Positions 25,354-35,636 are shown, counted from the first letter of the stretch. The stretch is DNA of 64,000 bases from Congzhengia minquanensis (GCF_014384785.1 NZ_JACRSU010000002.1:186001-250000), one strand, 5' to 3'. Translations and numbers: made by a program. Notes: a model not told the origin generated them from the letters alone.

Positions 25354-26817
25354 CTAGTATTTTTCTGGAACTTGAATATTAGCTGCGTTATGAAACCTAT
25401 ATTTTTCTGCCATACGCTTCTTCATACAAACCAAATTATAACGGTAACAATCTGCTATGCCATCTGCAAAGGATTCTGCATTACCTTCACTTAACAGCTG
25501 AAGCGCTAGAATGACTTGCTTGTTGAGATGTGAAAGAGTATGTTTCCTGGACGAATAATAAGCAAAATGGTGTCCCCATTCGAGAAGATGATTGGTTTCA
25601 GATAATATAACATATAAAGGTTTTAACGTAATATGTTTCATTATCAATTCAAAAATATCCGCTAAATAAATAGAGTCAGAGGAAGTAAACCCGTCTGCTA
25701 ATTCGTCCAATTCTGCTCTAGTAAACTGCGGAGCTGCAACCAAAGCTGCTGGACGAATAATTAATATCATTAGCTGTAAGGCATGAAGGTAACGCAATGC
25801 CTTTTCTACATGTCCGGAATTAAAAGTCAACTGATAAAGTTTCGTATCATCCGGTTCTATCACTATAGTGCCTTTACCATTTAACGTCTTTACGAAACCT
25901 CTCTGTTCGAGTTCTGACAAAGCCTTTCTGACTGTCGATAAAGAGACATCATACTGGCTAGCCAATTGTTTTTCAAATGGAAGATACATTCCAACAGGAT
26001 ATTCTCCAAGGCCGATTTTTAGATTGATGTCATCAACAATTTTTGAATAATAATAATCCTGACCACGCATAGGGTTCCATGAAAACTTCAAACCAGTTTG
26101 TGTAAGACATTTTGGTGTTGTCTCTGACAGGTAATTTAACGTATTTTCAATGGAATCCGTAAGTTTTTGATATATATTCAATAACTGGTTGTACTTTGCG
26201 AGTGAATCATTGCCTTTTAAAATATCTATAATTACTCTGGTTGCAGATACAGACCCCTGCAAAAAGTGCTTAGAGAAATAGGGACAATCTTCTGTAAAGA
26301 ATGCAAGCTTATTATAAAGGCCAAACGTAGAATAGAGTTCGCTGAATAGGGAATTGCCACCTATTCTTAATGTATCATATGCTAGTTTCGAAAGAGAACG
26401 CCATCCACCGGCGGCATATCCCAAACGCAATTCTTTCATAGCCTGTTTATAGTGAGGCATTATCTCCACATCACACCCTTGCAAGGCAAAAACCATGAGT
26501 GAAGGCAATATTAAAGCAAAAGTCTGATATACCTGTAAAATACCTTCCTTTTGTTTTAAAATCTCGAAAACAGCATTTGATGAATGATAAGTATTTTTTG
26601 TTGAAACAACAATCGGCGCAAGACGAGGTTGAATATCAATCAGCCCTTCTTCCCGCAAGGCGTCAAATACGCGGTTAATCGTATATCTGCTTACATGAAA
26701 TCGCTCGCAGTACATCCTTGAAGATGGCAAAGCCTTTCCCGGAGATATTTGGCCCTCCAAAATATTCTGTTTAATTTCGTTATATACAAAGGTAAATTTT
26801 GTTTCTTGTGGTTTCAT
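25354..26817 (-). CDS. GntR-type regulator with two winged helix-turn-helix domains
   Basis: 487 residues from the ATG at 26815-26817, chosen for its AGGAGG 6 bases upstream. The first GntR wHTH spans about 8-72 (FVYNEIKQNILEGQISPG, LPSSRMYCERFHVSRYTI). A second wHTH spans about 254-327 (YYSKIVDDINLKIGLGEYP, FEKQLASQYDVSLSTVRKAL). Each is followed by some 160 helical residues, so the protein looks like a tandem duplication of a GntR subunit. This is unusual, since GntR proteins normally carry one DNA-binding domain and dimerise. It is divergent from the phosphorelay operon and probably regulates it and itself. Ligand unknown. Confidence 0.8.
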   Translation of the reverse strand: MKPQETKFTFVYNEIKQNILEGQISPGKALPSSRMYCERFHVSRYTINRVFDALREEGLIDIQPRLAPIVVSTKNTYHSSNAVFEILKQKEGILQVYQTFALILPSLMVFALQGCDVEIMPHYKQAMKELRLGYAAGGWRSLSKLAYDTLRIGGNSLFSELYSTFGLYNKLAFFTEDCPYFSKHFLQGSVSATRVIIDILKGNDSLAKYNQLLNIYQKLTDSIENTLNYLSETTPKCLTQTGLKFSWNPMRGQDYYYSKIVDDINLKIGLGEYPVGMYLPFEKQLASQYDVSLSTVRKALSELEQRGFVKTLNGKGTIVIEPDDTKLYQLTFNSGHVEKALRYLHALQLMILIIRPAALVAAPQFTRAELDELADGFTSSDSIYLADIFELIMKHITLKPLYVILSETNHLLEWGHHFAYYSSRKHTLSHLNKQVILALQLLSEGNAESFADGIADCYRYNLVCMKKRMAEKYRFHNAANIQVPEKY

Positions 26818-26839
26818 AACTTGCCTCCTATCTGTCTGA

Positions 26840-26868
26840 ATTATATCATGACGAACCAAATTTGTCAT
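26840..26868 (-). promoter_or_regulatory. GntR promoter region with overlapping inverted repeat
   Basis: A minus-strand TATAAT (26840-26845) has ATGACA as a poor -35 box 17 bases upstream. ATGAC (26848-26852) and GTCAT (26864-26868) form an inverted repeat with an 11-base gap inside the promoter, suggesting autoregulation. Confidence 0.45.
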
Positions 26869-26898
26869 CAAAAATATTCACCTATTTGTACACCTTAC

Positions 26899-26939
26899 CA
26901 ATATGGATATTGCCAACATATAAGGAAAAGGGTTATAAT
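26899..26939 (+). promoter_or_regulatory. Promoter of the phosphorelay operon with palindrome on the -35 box
   Basis: TTGCCA (26910-26915), 18 bases, TATAAT (26934-26939). The palindrome CAATAT-GG-ATATTG (26899-26912) overlaps the -35 box and could be an operator for the GntR protein. Confidence 0.5.
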
Positions 26940-26976
26940 TAAAATGTAAAATTATAGTGAAAGAGTTTAAGGAACA

Positions 26977-28068
26977 ATGGAAAAACAAAAAATCTTAATT
27001 GTGGACGATTCAGAAATGAATCGCGCGCTTTTGGCAGATATCCTGAAAGAACAATATGATGTGGTAGAGGCTGATAATGGTGCAGAAGCAATTTCTCTTC
27101 TTTCAAGGCAAAGAACAGATTTTTCCCTTCTGCTTTTGGATATTATGATGCCTGAAATGGATGGATTTGAAGTGTTAGCTTACATAAACAAATACCACTG
27201 GAATGATAACTTCGCTGTTATTATGATTTCTGCTGATGATTCCCCTGCAAATATAAAGCTGGCCTACGATTTGGGAGCTTTTGACTATATCAGCCGTCCT
27301 TTTGATTCGGCCATTGTCCAGCGCCGAATTTCTAATACGATGTTTTTATATGCGCGCCAGCAGCATCTTGAGAAAATTATCGTAGAACAGGTACACAAGC
27401 AGGAAAAAAATAATGAGCTGATGATCTCAATCCTGTCTCACATTGTGGAATTCCGTAACGGCGAGAGCGGATTGCATGTATTGCGTGTGAATACGATTAC
27501 AAAATATTTGCTAAAGCAGTTGGTTCAGCGCACAAATCAATATCCTTTGTCCGAGGCAGATATTTCTTTAATCAGTACTGCTTCTGCGCTACATGATATT
27601 GGGAAAATCTCAATTTCAGATGCAATACTGAATAAACCTGGACGCCTTACGCCAGAGGAGTTCGAAGTAATAAAAACTCACTCAATGGTCGGCGCCAATA
27701 TGCTACAGGACCTGCCCATTGAGCAGCAGGAATCCCCGCTTGTCAAAGTAGCTTCTGAAATTTGTCGATGGCACCACGAAAGGTATGACGGCGATGGTTA
27801 TCCGGACGGCTTAAAGGGGGAAGAAATACCCATAGCTGCCCAGGTGGTTGCGCTGGCCGATGTATACGATGCATTGACCAGTGAGCGTTGCTATAAGAAA
27901 GCTTATTCGCATGAAAACGCTTTGAAAATGATTTTAAAAGGACAATGTGGTGCATTTAATCCTACTCTTTTATTGTGTCTGCAAGAAATTGCGGATACAC
28001 TTGAAAGTGAGCTTATGAATACCTCTTCTGAACAAGACACAAAAAATATACAGGATATTAAGAAATAA
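26977..28068 (+). CDS. Response regulator with HD-GYP cyclic-di-GMP phosphodiesterase domain
   Basis: 363 residues. Receiver domain 5-120 with acidic pocket Asp10/Asp11, phospho-acceptor Asp55 (LLLLDIMMPEMDG) and Ser85; the normally invariant lysine is Arg107 (YISRPFD). After a helical linker, the HD-GYP domain has HDIGK (206-210), RLTPEEFEVIKTHS and HHERYDGDGYPDGL (266-279), so all catalytic residues are present. Expected activity: hydrolysis of cyclic-di-GMP under control of phosphorylation. The ribosome site is weak (AAGGAACA). Followed by HPt and hybrid kinase genes, so it is the likely output of that phosphorelay. Confidence 0.92.
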   Translation: MEKQKILIVDDSEMNRALLADILKEQYDVVEADNGAEAISLLSRQRTDFSLLLLDIMMPEMDGFEVLAYINKYHWNDNFAVIMISADDSPANIKLAYDLGAFDYISRPFDSAIVQRRISNTMFLYARQQHLEKIIVEQVHKQEKNNELMISILSHIVEFRNGESGLHVLRVNTITKYLLKQLVQRTNQYPLSEADISLISTASALHDIGKISISDAILNKPGRLTPEEFEVIKTHSMVGANMLQDLPIEQQESPLVKVASEICRWHHERYDGDGYPDGLKGEEIPIAAQVVALADVYDALTSERCYKKAYSHENALKMILKGQCGAFNPTLLLCLQEIADTLESELMNTSSEQDTKNIQDIKK

Positions 28069-28197
28069 AATAGACTATGATAGGTTGTTTTAAAGATAAA
28101 ATATACTTCAAAAAACACAAAAAATAACGTGACTATTGTTTTCTAAAATAGAAAGAGGGCCGCACAGACAACGGTTTAAAAGGAAGGAATTGTGATT

Positions 28198-28560
28198 ATG
28201 AATCTAAAAGATTGTTATATAAAATTTGGCGGCGATTTTGATGAGGTATTGGATAGACTGCGGCGTGAACAAACCGTTGAGAAATTTGTATATAAATTTC
28301 TCGACGATAAAAGCTTTAACTTATTTGAATCGTCTATGGGTAATAAAGACTATGCTGAAGCTCTTAGAGCCGTTCATACACTCAAAGGAATTTGTCAGAA
28401 CCTTTCTTTTACCAGATTGTTTGACAGTAGTAGCCTAGTAACAAAAGCGTTAAAGGAAAACGATTGGAATAAGGCTGTCGATATGATGCCGCAGCTATCA
28501 AAGGACTACCGTGAAACAATTGATGTTATTAAAGATTTCAAGAAATCCAAGGAGGAATAA
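28198..28560 (+). CDS. Stand-alone HPt phosphotransfer protein
   Basis: 120 residues from the ATG at 28198, with AAGGAAGGAA about 8 bases upstream (GTG at 28192 is an alternative). The HPt core includes [15 protein letters not shown] with phospho-accepting His60. A helical bundle protein that carries phosphate between receivers. It lies between the HD-GYP regulator and the hybrid kinase, which itself lacks an HPt domain, so it probably links the kinase's receivers to the HD-GYP regulator. 5 bases separate it from the kinase start. Confidence 0.88.
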   Translation: MNLKDCYIKFGGDFDEVLDRLRREQTVEKFVYKFLDDKSFNLFESSMGNKDYAEALRAVHTLKGICQNLSFTRLFDSSSLVTKALKENDWNKAVDMMPQLSKDYRETIDVIKDFKKSKEE

Positions 28561-28565
28561 CATCT

Positions 28566-31121
28566 ATGGTTATCAATAAAAAGAATGTTGCAACACGATT
28601 TCTTATATCTAGCTTCATCGGACTTCTGATCTTTAGTATTGCTGTTTTCAGTCTGCTCGGAATCTATATGAGCAGAAAAAGTAAAAAGACCGTTTATGAG
28701 ATTGGAAATATTTATATGTCTGGAATGAATGAACAGATGTCCAGGCACTTTGAAACTGTGATTAAATTGCGTTTTGATCAAGTTAGCGGCGTTGTTTCTG
28801 TTGTCTCAACAGATAACAACGATATAGAAAATCTATATGAGGAACTTATTTACAGGGCACAGGTCAGGGGATTTGACTATTTAGCGCTTTGTTCTGCCAA
28901 TGGTAAATTTCAGACGCTTTACGGACAATCCATACAGCCACTTAACCCAGAACCTTTTGTAGAAGCATTATTACAGGGGGAACAACGAGTCGCTGTAGGT
29001 GTTGACTCTGCTGGAAATGAAGTGGTATTGTTTGGCATTGACGCTGCTTATCCGATGCGCAATGGCGATAAGAGCACTGGTCTGATCGCAGCCGTTCCTC
29101 TGGATTATATTACTGATTTCCTTTCTCTAAAAGATGAGGGGCAACTAATGTATTATCATATAATCAGGCCAGACGGCAGCTTTGTAATACAGAACCCCAA
29201 CTCTGAGTTGTTGTATTTCTTTGAACAACTACAAAAGCAGCTTGGGTTTACAGCAAATGAGTTAACTGTAGAAAATCCTATTGAAGAATTTGGTGCTGCA
29301 CTAAAAAATCGTGAAGAATATGCAACAACATTTGAAGTAAATGGCGAAGAACGGCAAATTTATGGTATATCGTTACCCTATTCTGAGTGGTATTTAGTAT
29401 CGGTAATGCCTTATAGTATATTGGACGATGCTATAAATAATCTGAGCAACCAGCGTATGTTTATGACATTATTGTCATGTGTTTCTGTTTTGATTATTCT
29501 AACATTGATTTTTCTTCGATATTTTTCTATAACCCGTTCTCAGGTGCATGAATTAGAGGAGGCTCGGCAGATGGCTCTTGAGGCAAGCAAAGCGAAAAGT
29601 GAATTTTTAGCTAATATGAGCCATGACATCCGTACACCCATGAATGCAATCGTAGGCATGACCGCGATTGCCACAGCCCACATAGACGACCGGCAACAGG
29701 TGCAGAATTGCCTTAGAAAAATCGCAATATCGAGTAAACACCTATTGGGATTAATCAATGATGTTTTGGATATGTCTAAAATTGAAAGCGGCAAATTAAC
29801 TTTAGCAAAAGAACAAATCTCATTAAAGGAAGTTGTTGAAGGAATTGTTAACATTATGCAGCCGCAGGTTAAAACTAAAAAGCAAACCTTTGACATACAT
29901 GTTGAAAATATTCTAACAGAAAATGTGTGGTGCGATGGTGTGCGCTTAAATCAGGTTTTGTTAAATCTTTTATCAAATGCAACGAAGTATACACCGGAGG
30001 GCGGCTCGATACAATTATCCCTTTCTGAAGAAAAATCTCCGAAAGGAGAAAACTATGTCCGAATTCATATCAATGTCAAGGATAATGGAATTGGTATGTC
30101 ACCAGATTTTCTGAAAAAAATATATGAATCCTATAGCCGTGCAGATGGTACCAGAATACATAAAACTGAGGGGGCCGGTTTAGGAATGTCGATCACAAAG
30201 TACATTGTGGACGCAATGGAAGGAACCATCGATATACAAAGTGAGCCTGATAGAGGTACCGAATTTCTTCTCACGTTTGATTTTGAAAAATCAGTTGCAG
30301 TGGAAATGGATATGGTTCTCCCCTCCTGGAATATGCTGGTGGTTGATGATGACGAACTATCATGTACGACAACTATAGACGTACTTAAATCCATCGGAAT
30401 AAAAGCAGAATGGACATTAAGCGGAGAAAAAGCAATAGAACTGGTAATACGACGCCACAAAAAGAAAGATGATTATCAAATCATTCTATTGGATTGGAAA
30501 CTGCCAGGTATGAATGGAATTCAGGTTGCAAAAGAAATCCGGCGTAATCTAGGAGATGAAGTACCAATTCTGCTGATGTCGGCATACGACTGGAGTGAAT
30601 TTGAGGCGGAGGCTCGTGAAGCAGGTATTCGTGGTTTTATTACTAAGCCACTTTTTAAATCCACGCTTTATCATGCCTTGTGTCCGTATATGGACATGGA
30701 AACAGAACATGACCAGACAATGAACCAAAATATTAATCTATCCGGTTGTCGTATCCTGCTTGCTGAAGATAATGAGCTTAACTGGGAGATAGCAAGAGAA
30801 TTGTTGTCCGACTTGGGCATAGAGCTGGATTGGGCAGAAGATGGCCAGATATGCCTGGACAAGTTCCAAAAATCACCGGAAGGATATTACGATGCCATTC
30901 TTATGGATATCCGTATGCCGCATATGACAGGATATGAGGCCACAAAAGCAATTCGAGAACTGAATCGTTCTGATGCCTTATCTATTCCAATTATTGCTAC
31001 GAGTGCAGATGCTTTTTCTGACGACATACAACATTGCTTGGAGTGTGGTATGAATGCCCATATAGCTAAGCCAATCGATGTTTTAGAATTAACTCGCCTG
31101 TTAAAAAGATATCTAATATAA
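28566..31121 (+). CDS. Hybrid sensor histidine kinase with two receiver domains
   Basis: 851 residues. Helix 1 at about 11-34, an extracellular sensor (35-295, Cache-like by size and by the [17 protein letters not shown] segment), helix 2 at about 299-318. HisKA with [13 protein letters not shown] (phospho-acceptor His353), ATPase with Asn471 ([11 protein letters not shown]), DNGIGM and EGAGLGMSI. Receiver 1 (590-705) has Asp643, receiver 2 (728-850) has Asp781; both keep the acidic pocket and the KP lysine. Expected flow: sensor to His353 to a receiver, then HPt, then the HD-GYP regulator. Ligand unknown. Confidence 0.93.
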   Translation: MVINKKNVATRFLISSFIGLLIFSIAVFSLLGIYMSRKSKKTVYEIGNIYMSGMNEQMSRHFETVIKLRFDQVSGVVSVVSTDNNDIENLYEELIYRAQVRGFDYLALCSANGKFQTLYGQSIQPLNPEPFVEALLQGEQRVAVGVDSAGNEVVLFGIDAAYPMRNGDKSTGLIAAVPLDYITDFLSLKDEGQLMYYHIIRPDGSFVIQNPNSELLYFFEQLQKQLGFTANELTVENPIEEFGAALKNREEYATTFEVNGEERQIYGISLPYSEWYLVSVMPYSILDDAINNLSNQRMFMTLLSCVSVLIILTLIFLRYFSITRSQVHELEEARQMALEASKAKSEFLANMSHDIRTPMNAIVGMTAIATAHIDDRQQVQNCLRKIAISSKHLLGLINDVLDMSKIESGKLTLAKEQISLKEVVEGIVNIMQPQVKTKKQTFDIHVENILTENVWCDGVRLNQVLLNLLSNATKYTPEGGSIQLSLSEEKSPKGENYVRIHINVKDNGIGMSPDFLKKIYESYSRADGTRIHKTEGAGLGMSITKYIVDAMEGTIDIQSEPDRGTEFLLTFDFEKSVAVEMDMVLPSWNMLVVDDDELSCTTTIDVLKSIGIKAEWTLSGEKAIELVIRRHKKKDDYQIILLDWKLPGMNGIQVAKEIRRNLGDEVPILLMSAYDWSEFEAEAREAGIRGFITKPLFKSTLYHALCPYMDMETEHDQTMNQNINLSGCRILLAEDNELNWEIARELLSDLGIELDWAEDGQICLDKFQKSPEGYYDAILMDIRMPHMTGYEATKAIRELNRSDALSIPIIATSADAFSDDIQHCLECGMNAHIAKPIDVLELTRLLKRYLI

Positions 31122-31128
31122 ATTCAGC

Positions 31129-31163
31129 CCTAAAAGCGCGTGACCGAAGGCACGCGCTTTTCT
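31129..31163. terminator. Terminator of the phosphorelay operon
   Basis: AAAAGCGCGTG (31132-31142) and CACGCGCTTTT (31151-31161), 8-base loop, right after the kinase stop. It also marks the right edge of the signalling block. Confidence 0.85.
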
Positions 31164-31210
31164 ACTGATTTTCTCTACTGACATTGGCCTTTTGAGTTTA
31201 AGCCTGTTTT

Positions 31211-32473
31211 TTATATCCGTTTTGCCAAAACGTCCCGTTCATAAGTTCTCACTTCATTCAGCCAGCTTTCCTTAACCGGAACGCCCATTGCCTGACAGTA
31301 ATAATCCCAAACTGCCGAGAACGGATAGGATTTATATTCCTCCAAAAGCGCAAGCCGGGATGTGAAATCTCCTTCTGCTTCTGCTTTTTTCAGCGTTTCC
31401 ACGGGCTCAAGCATTGCAAAAATCATAGCCTTAATGGTGTTGCGCATGCCAATCACCCAAGCCGCAATACGGTTAATGCTTGCATCAAAAAAGTCCAATG
31501 CAATGTAGGTTTTGCCAAACAGGTCGTTTCGGTTTAATTCCTGCATAATGGCACAAAGCTCATCATCAAAAATAACTACATGGTCGGAATCCCAGCGAAC
31601 CGGTCTGGAAACGTGAAGCAGCAATTTGTTTTTAAAAGTAAATATGGAAGAAATTTTGCCCGAAATCACTTCAGTAGGATGGAAATGCCCCGCATCTAAC
31701 GTGAGCATTACATCGTCATGCTGCGCGGCATAGCCCATATAAAACTCGTGGCTTCCCACCACGTAGCTTTCTGAGCCAATGCCGAACACTTTGCTCTCCA
31801 CCGAATCTATGTTATATGCTGAGTCAATCTTTTCTGCAAAAACTTCGTCTAACGATTTTTTCAACCGCATTCTTGGGCCTAGCTTATCCACTGTAATGTC
31901 TTTATAACCATCAGGAATCCAAAGGTTGGTTACGCAGGTCTGTCCCAGCTCCCGGCCAAAATATTCGCCGATTTTCCTGCATCGTTTTCCATGCTCTATC
32001 CAGAACCTGCGAATTTCTTCATCTCCGCTTGAGAGGGTTAAACCGCTTTCGCTTTTGGGATGGGAAAAATAGGTTTCGTTAAAATCCAAACCAATGCCGT
32101 TTTTTTTCGCCCACGCAACCCATTTTTCAAAATGGGCGGGTGTAAGCTGGTCGCGGTCTGCTTTGTTTCCGTCAAACTCGGCATAGCTTGCATGAATGTT
32201 TACTTTGTGGGTTCCGGGTATCAGTGACAGCGCTTTTTCCATGTCGCAGCGGAGCTCTTCTCCGTTTCTGGCCTTTCCGGGATAGTTCCCCGTGGTCTGA
32301 ATTCCGCCGGTAAGCTCGCCCGCGCCTTCAAACCCCATCACATCGTCGCCCTGCCAGCAGTGCATGGACACAGGAATTTTTTTTACCCGTTCCAACACCT
32401 CGTCAGTGTCAACGCCAATGGTTTCATACATCTTTTTTGCAATTTTATAGTTTTCTAAAATGAATTTTTCCAA
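31211..32473 (-). CDS. rhaA: L-rhamnose isomerase
   Basis: 420 residues, one more than E. coli RhaA. Strong family signatures: [15 protein letters not shown] near residues 35-49, [32 protein letters not shown] (metal-binding region) and [13 protein letters not shown]. Reaction: L-rhamnose to L-rhamnulose, Mn2+-dependent, cytoplasmic. The usual partners rhaB and rhaD are not in the window, so the pathway is scattered or uses a shared aldolase. Start ATG at 32471-32473 with GGAGG upstream. Confidence 0.96.
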   Translation of the reverse strand: MEKFILENYKIAKKMYETIGVDTDEVLERVKKIPVSMHCWQGDDVMGFEGAGELTGGIQTTGNYPGKARNGEELRCDMEKALSLIPGTHKVNIHASYAEFDGNKADRDQLTPAHFEKWVAWAKKNGIGLDFNETYFSHPKSESGLTLSSGDEEIRRFWIEHGKRCRKIGEYFGRELGQTCVTNLWIPDGYKDITVDKLGPRMRLKKSLDEVFAEKIDSAYNIDSVESKVFGIGSESYVVGSHEFYMGYAAQHDDVMLTLDAGHFHPTEVISGKISSIFTFKNKLLLHVSRPVRWDSDHVVIFDDELCAIMQELNRNDLFGKTYIALDFFDASINRIAAWVIGMRNTIKAMIFAMLEPVETLKKAEAEGDFTSRLALLEEYKSYPFSAVWDYYCQAMGVPVKESWLNEVRTYERDVLAKRI

Positions 32474-32507
32474 TTACGTCTGCCTCCCAAATATTTTCAT
32501 TTTGTTT

Positions 32508-32536
32508 ATCATATCATGTAGAAATGCAAAAATCAA
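32508..32536 (-). promoter_or_regulatory. Sigma-A promoter of rhaA
   Basis: Minus strand: TTGATT (32531-32536), 17 bases, TATGAT (32508-32513). Confidence 0.6.
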
Positions 32537-32553
32537 TATTTGATTTTTACTTC

Positions 32554-32582
32554 TTGCAAATGAACGGAAAATAAGATATAAT
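32554..32582 (+). promoter_or_regulatory. Sigma-A promoter of the cation-efflux and ABC exporter genes
   Basis: TTGCAA (32554-32559), 17 bases, TATAAT (32577-32582), 38 bases before the start codon; back-to-back with the rhaA promoter. Confidence 0.7.
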
Positions 32583-32619
32583 AATATTTATGTAATTTTT
32601 AGCAAAACCGGGGGTATTT

Positions 32620-33795
32620 ATGTTGATAAAACTGCTGACCAAAATCTTTATAAAAAACAGCGATGATGTGAAAAATCCATCTGTCCGCACAGCTTATGGC
32701 GTTTTCGGCGGAATTTTGGGCATTATTTGCAATGTCATTCTGTTTGTCATAAAAACCATTATCGGAACCGCCATTAACTCCATCGCCATCATTTCAGATG
32801 CTTTTAACAACTTGTCAGACATCGGCTCGTCAGCCGTAACCTTAATCGGTGCAAAACTCAGCAGCCAGCGGCCCGACAAGGAACATCCTTTCGGTCATGG
32901 GAGAATTGAATATATCAGTTCGCTGATTGTGTCGTTTATTATCATTTCGGTTGGCCTTGAGCTGATAAAATCTTCTTTTGAAAAAATTCTTCACCCTGTA
33001 GCGCCGGCATATAATCTTGTAATGATTATCATTTTAATTATATCGGTGTTAATTAAGCTGTGGATGTTTTTCTCCATGCGGTATTTGGGCAACAAAATTG
33101 ACTCTGAAGTTTTAAAAGCCACTTCAAGCGACAGCTTAAGTGATGTGGTTGCAACCAGCGCGGTGATTTTGTCCGTTATCCTGTGTAAATTTCTTCCGCC
33201 GGTGGTGGACGGAATTGCGGGCCTGATTGTGGCGGTTTTAATTTGCATTACCGGCGTTCGCGTGGCGTGGAACACCATAAGTACATTATTGGGCTCTTCT
33301 CCCGATCCGGCCCTTGCAAAAGCCATTACAAAAATTTTGTTTTCCAACAGGGAAATTTTGGGTATCCACGATTTAATTATACACGACTACGGTCCGGGAC
33401 GGATTCTTGCCTCTGTCCACGCAGAGGTCTCCTGTGAAAAGTCTGCAATTATGCTGCATGAGATTATCGACGCGTTAGAGGTTCAAATTTTAAACGAAAC
33501 CGGGGTAGAAACTGTAATTCACACAGACCCTATTTTGGTGGGATGTGAGAAAATCGACGCTGTTAAAGAAACTGTGAAGTCCATTATTACCCAAATAAAC
33601 CCCGAGCTTGGCATGCACGATTTCCGCATGACTGACGGTAAAAATAGAATCAATTTAATTTTCGATTTGGAAGTTCCCTTTTCACTGACAGATGAAGAGA
33701 AAAAAAACACCATCCGCCTAATCAGTGAAAATTTAAAACAGGAAAACCCTATATACTACCCTGTAATTCGGGTGGACTACAAACAGCAATACTAA
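32620..33795 (+). CDS. Cation diffusion facilitator family transporter
   Basis: 391 residues. Six-helix CDF core with the metal-site motifs ISDAFNNLSD (helix II) and SSDSLSDVVATS (helix V), the PFGHGRIEY loop, and a cytoplasmic C-terminal domain (HDLIIHDYGPGR, VIHTDPI). It probably exports Zn, Mn or Fe ions using the proton gradient. The extended C-terminus of about 90 residues after the normal dimerisation domain resembles other clostridial CDFs. Ribosome site GGGGG before the ATG. Followed after 13 bases by an ABC exporter gene. Confidence 0.93.
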   Translation: MLIKLLTKIFIKNSDDVKNPSVRTAYGVFGGILGIICNVILFVIKTIIGTAINSIAIISDAFNNLSDIGSSAVTLIGAKLSSQRPDKEHPFGHGRIEYISSLIVSFIIISVGLELIKSSFEKILHPVAPAYNLVMIIILIISVLIKLWMFFSMRYLGNKIDSEVLKATSSDSLSDVVATSAVILSVILCKFLPPVVDGIAGLIVAVLICITGVRVAWNTISTLLGSSPDPALAKAITKILFSNREILGIHDLIIHDYGPGRILASVHAEVSCEKSAIMLHEIIDALEVQILNETGVETVIHTDPILVGCEKIDAVKETVKSIITQINPELGMHDFRMTDGKNRINLIFDLEVPFSLTDEEKKNTIRLISENLKQENPIYYPVIRVDYKQQY

Positions 33796-33808
33796 GGAGG
33801 TTATAACA

Positions 33809-35560
33809 TTGAAACAGAAGACAAAAAAGCAAGGCCTTTTTAAACGATTTTTGCCTTACTATAAAAAATATACGAAAGTAATGGTCTTCGACCTGTTTTG
33901 CGCCCTTTTCACAACATTCTGCGAGCTGATTCTGCCGCTGATTGCCCGTTTTATCACCGACAATGCGACCAACGATATTGCCGCCCTCACCACCAGAGCA
34001 ATTCTTTCTGTGGGTGCAATTTACCTGGTGCTGCGCATTATCGACACCGCAGCAAATTATTATATGGCTTCGGTTGGCCACGTTATGGGGGCAAAAATGG
34101 AAACGGACATGCGCCGCGATATGTTTGCGCACCTTCAGAATTTGTCGTCTTCCTTTTACGACAACACAAAGGTCGGCCAAATTATGTCGCGAATCACAAA
34201 CGATTTGTTTGACGTAACAGAGTTTGCCCACCACTGCCCGGAGGAGCTGTTTATTTCTACCATCAAAATTGTAGTGTCGTTCATCATTTTAGGTTCCTTT
34301 AACATATGGCTGACGCTGATAATTTTTTCCATCATTCCGCTTATCATTATTAGCACACGATATTTTAATGTAAAAATGCGGACGCAGTTTAAGCGCCAGC
34401 GGACACAAATCGGCGAGCTTAACGCACAAGTTGAAGACGCGCTTTTGGGAATTCGCGTGGTACATTCCTTTGCAAACGAAGAATGTGAAAAAGAAAAGTT
34501 TGAGGGCGGAAACTCCAAGCTGCTGGACATAAAAAAGGTTTCTTATAAATACATGGCGGGCTTCCAGTCCTCCACAAGGCTGTTCGACGGACTGATGTAT
34601 ATCGTTATTGTGGTGGCGGGCGCATTCTTTATCAAGTATGGTAAAATTACCGCCGGGGACTTCACTGCATATCTTTTATATGCCTCTACGCTTCTTTCCT
34701 CCATTCGCAGAATTGTAGATTTTATGGAACAGTTCCAGCGCGGCATGACGGGAATTGAACGCTTTTTTGAAATTATGGACTCTCCCGTTGAAATCACTGA
34801 CGCTCCAAATGCAGTAGATTTAAATGACGTTTCCGGCGATATTCAGTTTGACAACGTAACGTTTAGCTATTCGTCTGAAAATGAAAACGTTCTAAATAAT
34901 CTGTCCCTTCATGTGAAGCCCGGCGACACAGTTGCGCTGGTAGGACCCTCAGGCGGTGGGAAAACCACTCTTTGCAGCCTCATTCCTCGGTTTTATGATG
35001 TGACAGACGGGACAATTTCCATTGACGGTAAAGACATAAAATCGCTGAAATTAAAGAGTCTGCGTTCCAACATTGGTGTCGTTCAGCAGGATATTTACCT
35101 GTTCTCCGGTACGGTGTATGAGAACATTGAATATGGCCGGCCCGGCGCAACCAAAGCAGAAATTATGGAAGCTGCAAAACTTGCCGGCGCTCACGATTTT
35201 ATCATGGATTTAGAAGACGGCTACGATACATACGTCGGAGAGCGGGGAGTAAAGCTCTCCGGCGGACAGAAGCAGCGCGTCGGCATTGCCCGGGTGTTTT
35301 TAAAGAACCCGCCGATTTTGATTTTAGACGAGGCAACCTCCGCCTTAGATAATGAAAGCGAACGCATCGTTCAGGAATCGTTAGAACGCTTAGCTAAGGG
35401 AAGGACGACTTTCGTCATTGCACACAGGCTCACCACAATTAAAAATGCTTCTACAATTTTGGTGCTGACGGAAAATGGAATTGAAGAAAAAGGCAACCAC
35501 AAAGAGCTTTTGGAAGCTGGCGGTCTGTATAGCCACATGTATAGCATGTATCGTTCTTAA
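33809..35560 (+). CDS. ABC exporter, fused permease and ATPase, TTG start
   Basis: 583 residues. N-terminal six-helix exporter domain (about 20-320), then an ATPase domain with Walker A VGPSGGGKTT near 377-386, signature LSGGQKQR near 483, Walker B ILILDEAT near 503 and the switch histidine in VIAHRLTT. Type typical of MsbA/BmrA-like multidrug or lipid flippases. It starts at TTG, with a perfect AAGGAGG 8 bases upstream. As a half-transporter it should act as a homodimer. Co-transcribed with the CDF gene. Substrate unknown. Confidence 0.92.
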   Translation: MKQKTKKQGLFKRFLPYYKKYTKVMVFDLFCALFTTFCELILPLIARFITDNATNDIAALTTRAILSVGAIYLVLRIIDTAANYYMASVGHVMGAKMETDMRRDMFAHLQNLSSSFYDNTKVGQIMSRITNDLFDVTEFAHHCPEELFISTIKIVVSFIILGSFNIWLTLIIFSIIPLIIISTRYFNVKMRTQFKRQRTQIGELNAQVEDALLGIRVVHSFANEECEKEKFEGGNSKLLDIKKVSYKYMAGFQSSTRLFDGLMYIVIVVAGAFFIKYGKITAGDFTAYLLYASTLLSSIRRIVDFMEQFQRGMTGIERFFEIMDSPVEITDAPNAVDLNDVSGDIQFDNVTFSYSSENENVLNNLSLHVKPGDTVALVGPSGGGKTTLCSLIPRFYDVTDGTISIDGKDIKSLKLKSLRSNIGVVQQDIYLFSGTVYENIEYGRPGATKAEIMEAAKLAGAHDFIMDLEDGYDTYVGERGVKLSGGQKQRVGIARVFLKNPPILILDEATSALDNESERIVQESLERLAKGRTTFVIAHRLTTIKNASTILVLTENGIEEKGNHKELLEAGGLYSHMYSMYRS

Positions 35561-35607
35561 TTTGTATTTTTTTGTAAAAAGTTCACAGAAACTTCAAATT
35601 CTATTTG

Positions 35608-35636
35608 TTGACTATATTTATGGCAAGTGCTATAAT
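35608..35636 (+). promoter_or_regulatory. Sigma-A promoter of the AbrB-like gene
   Basis: TTGACT (35608-35613), 17 bases, TATAAT (35631-35636), followed by a leader of about 40 bases with a GAGGTG ribosome site. Confidence 0.8.
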
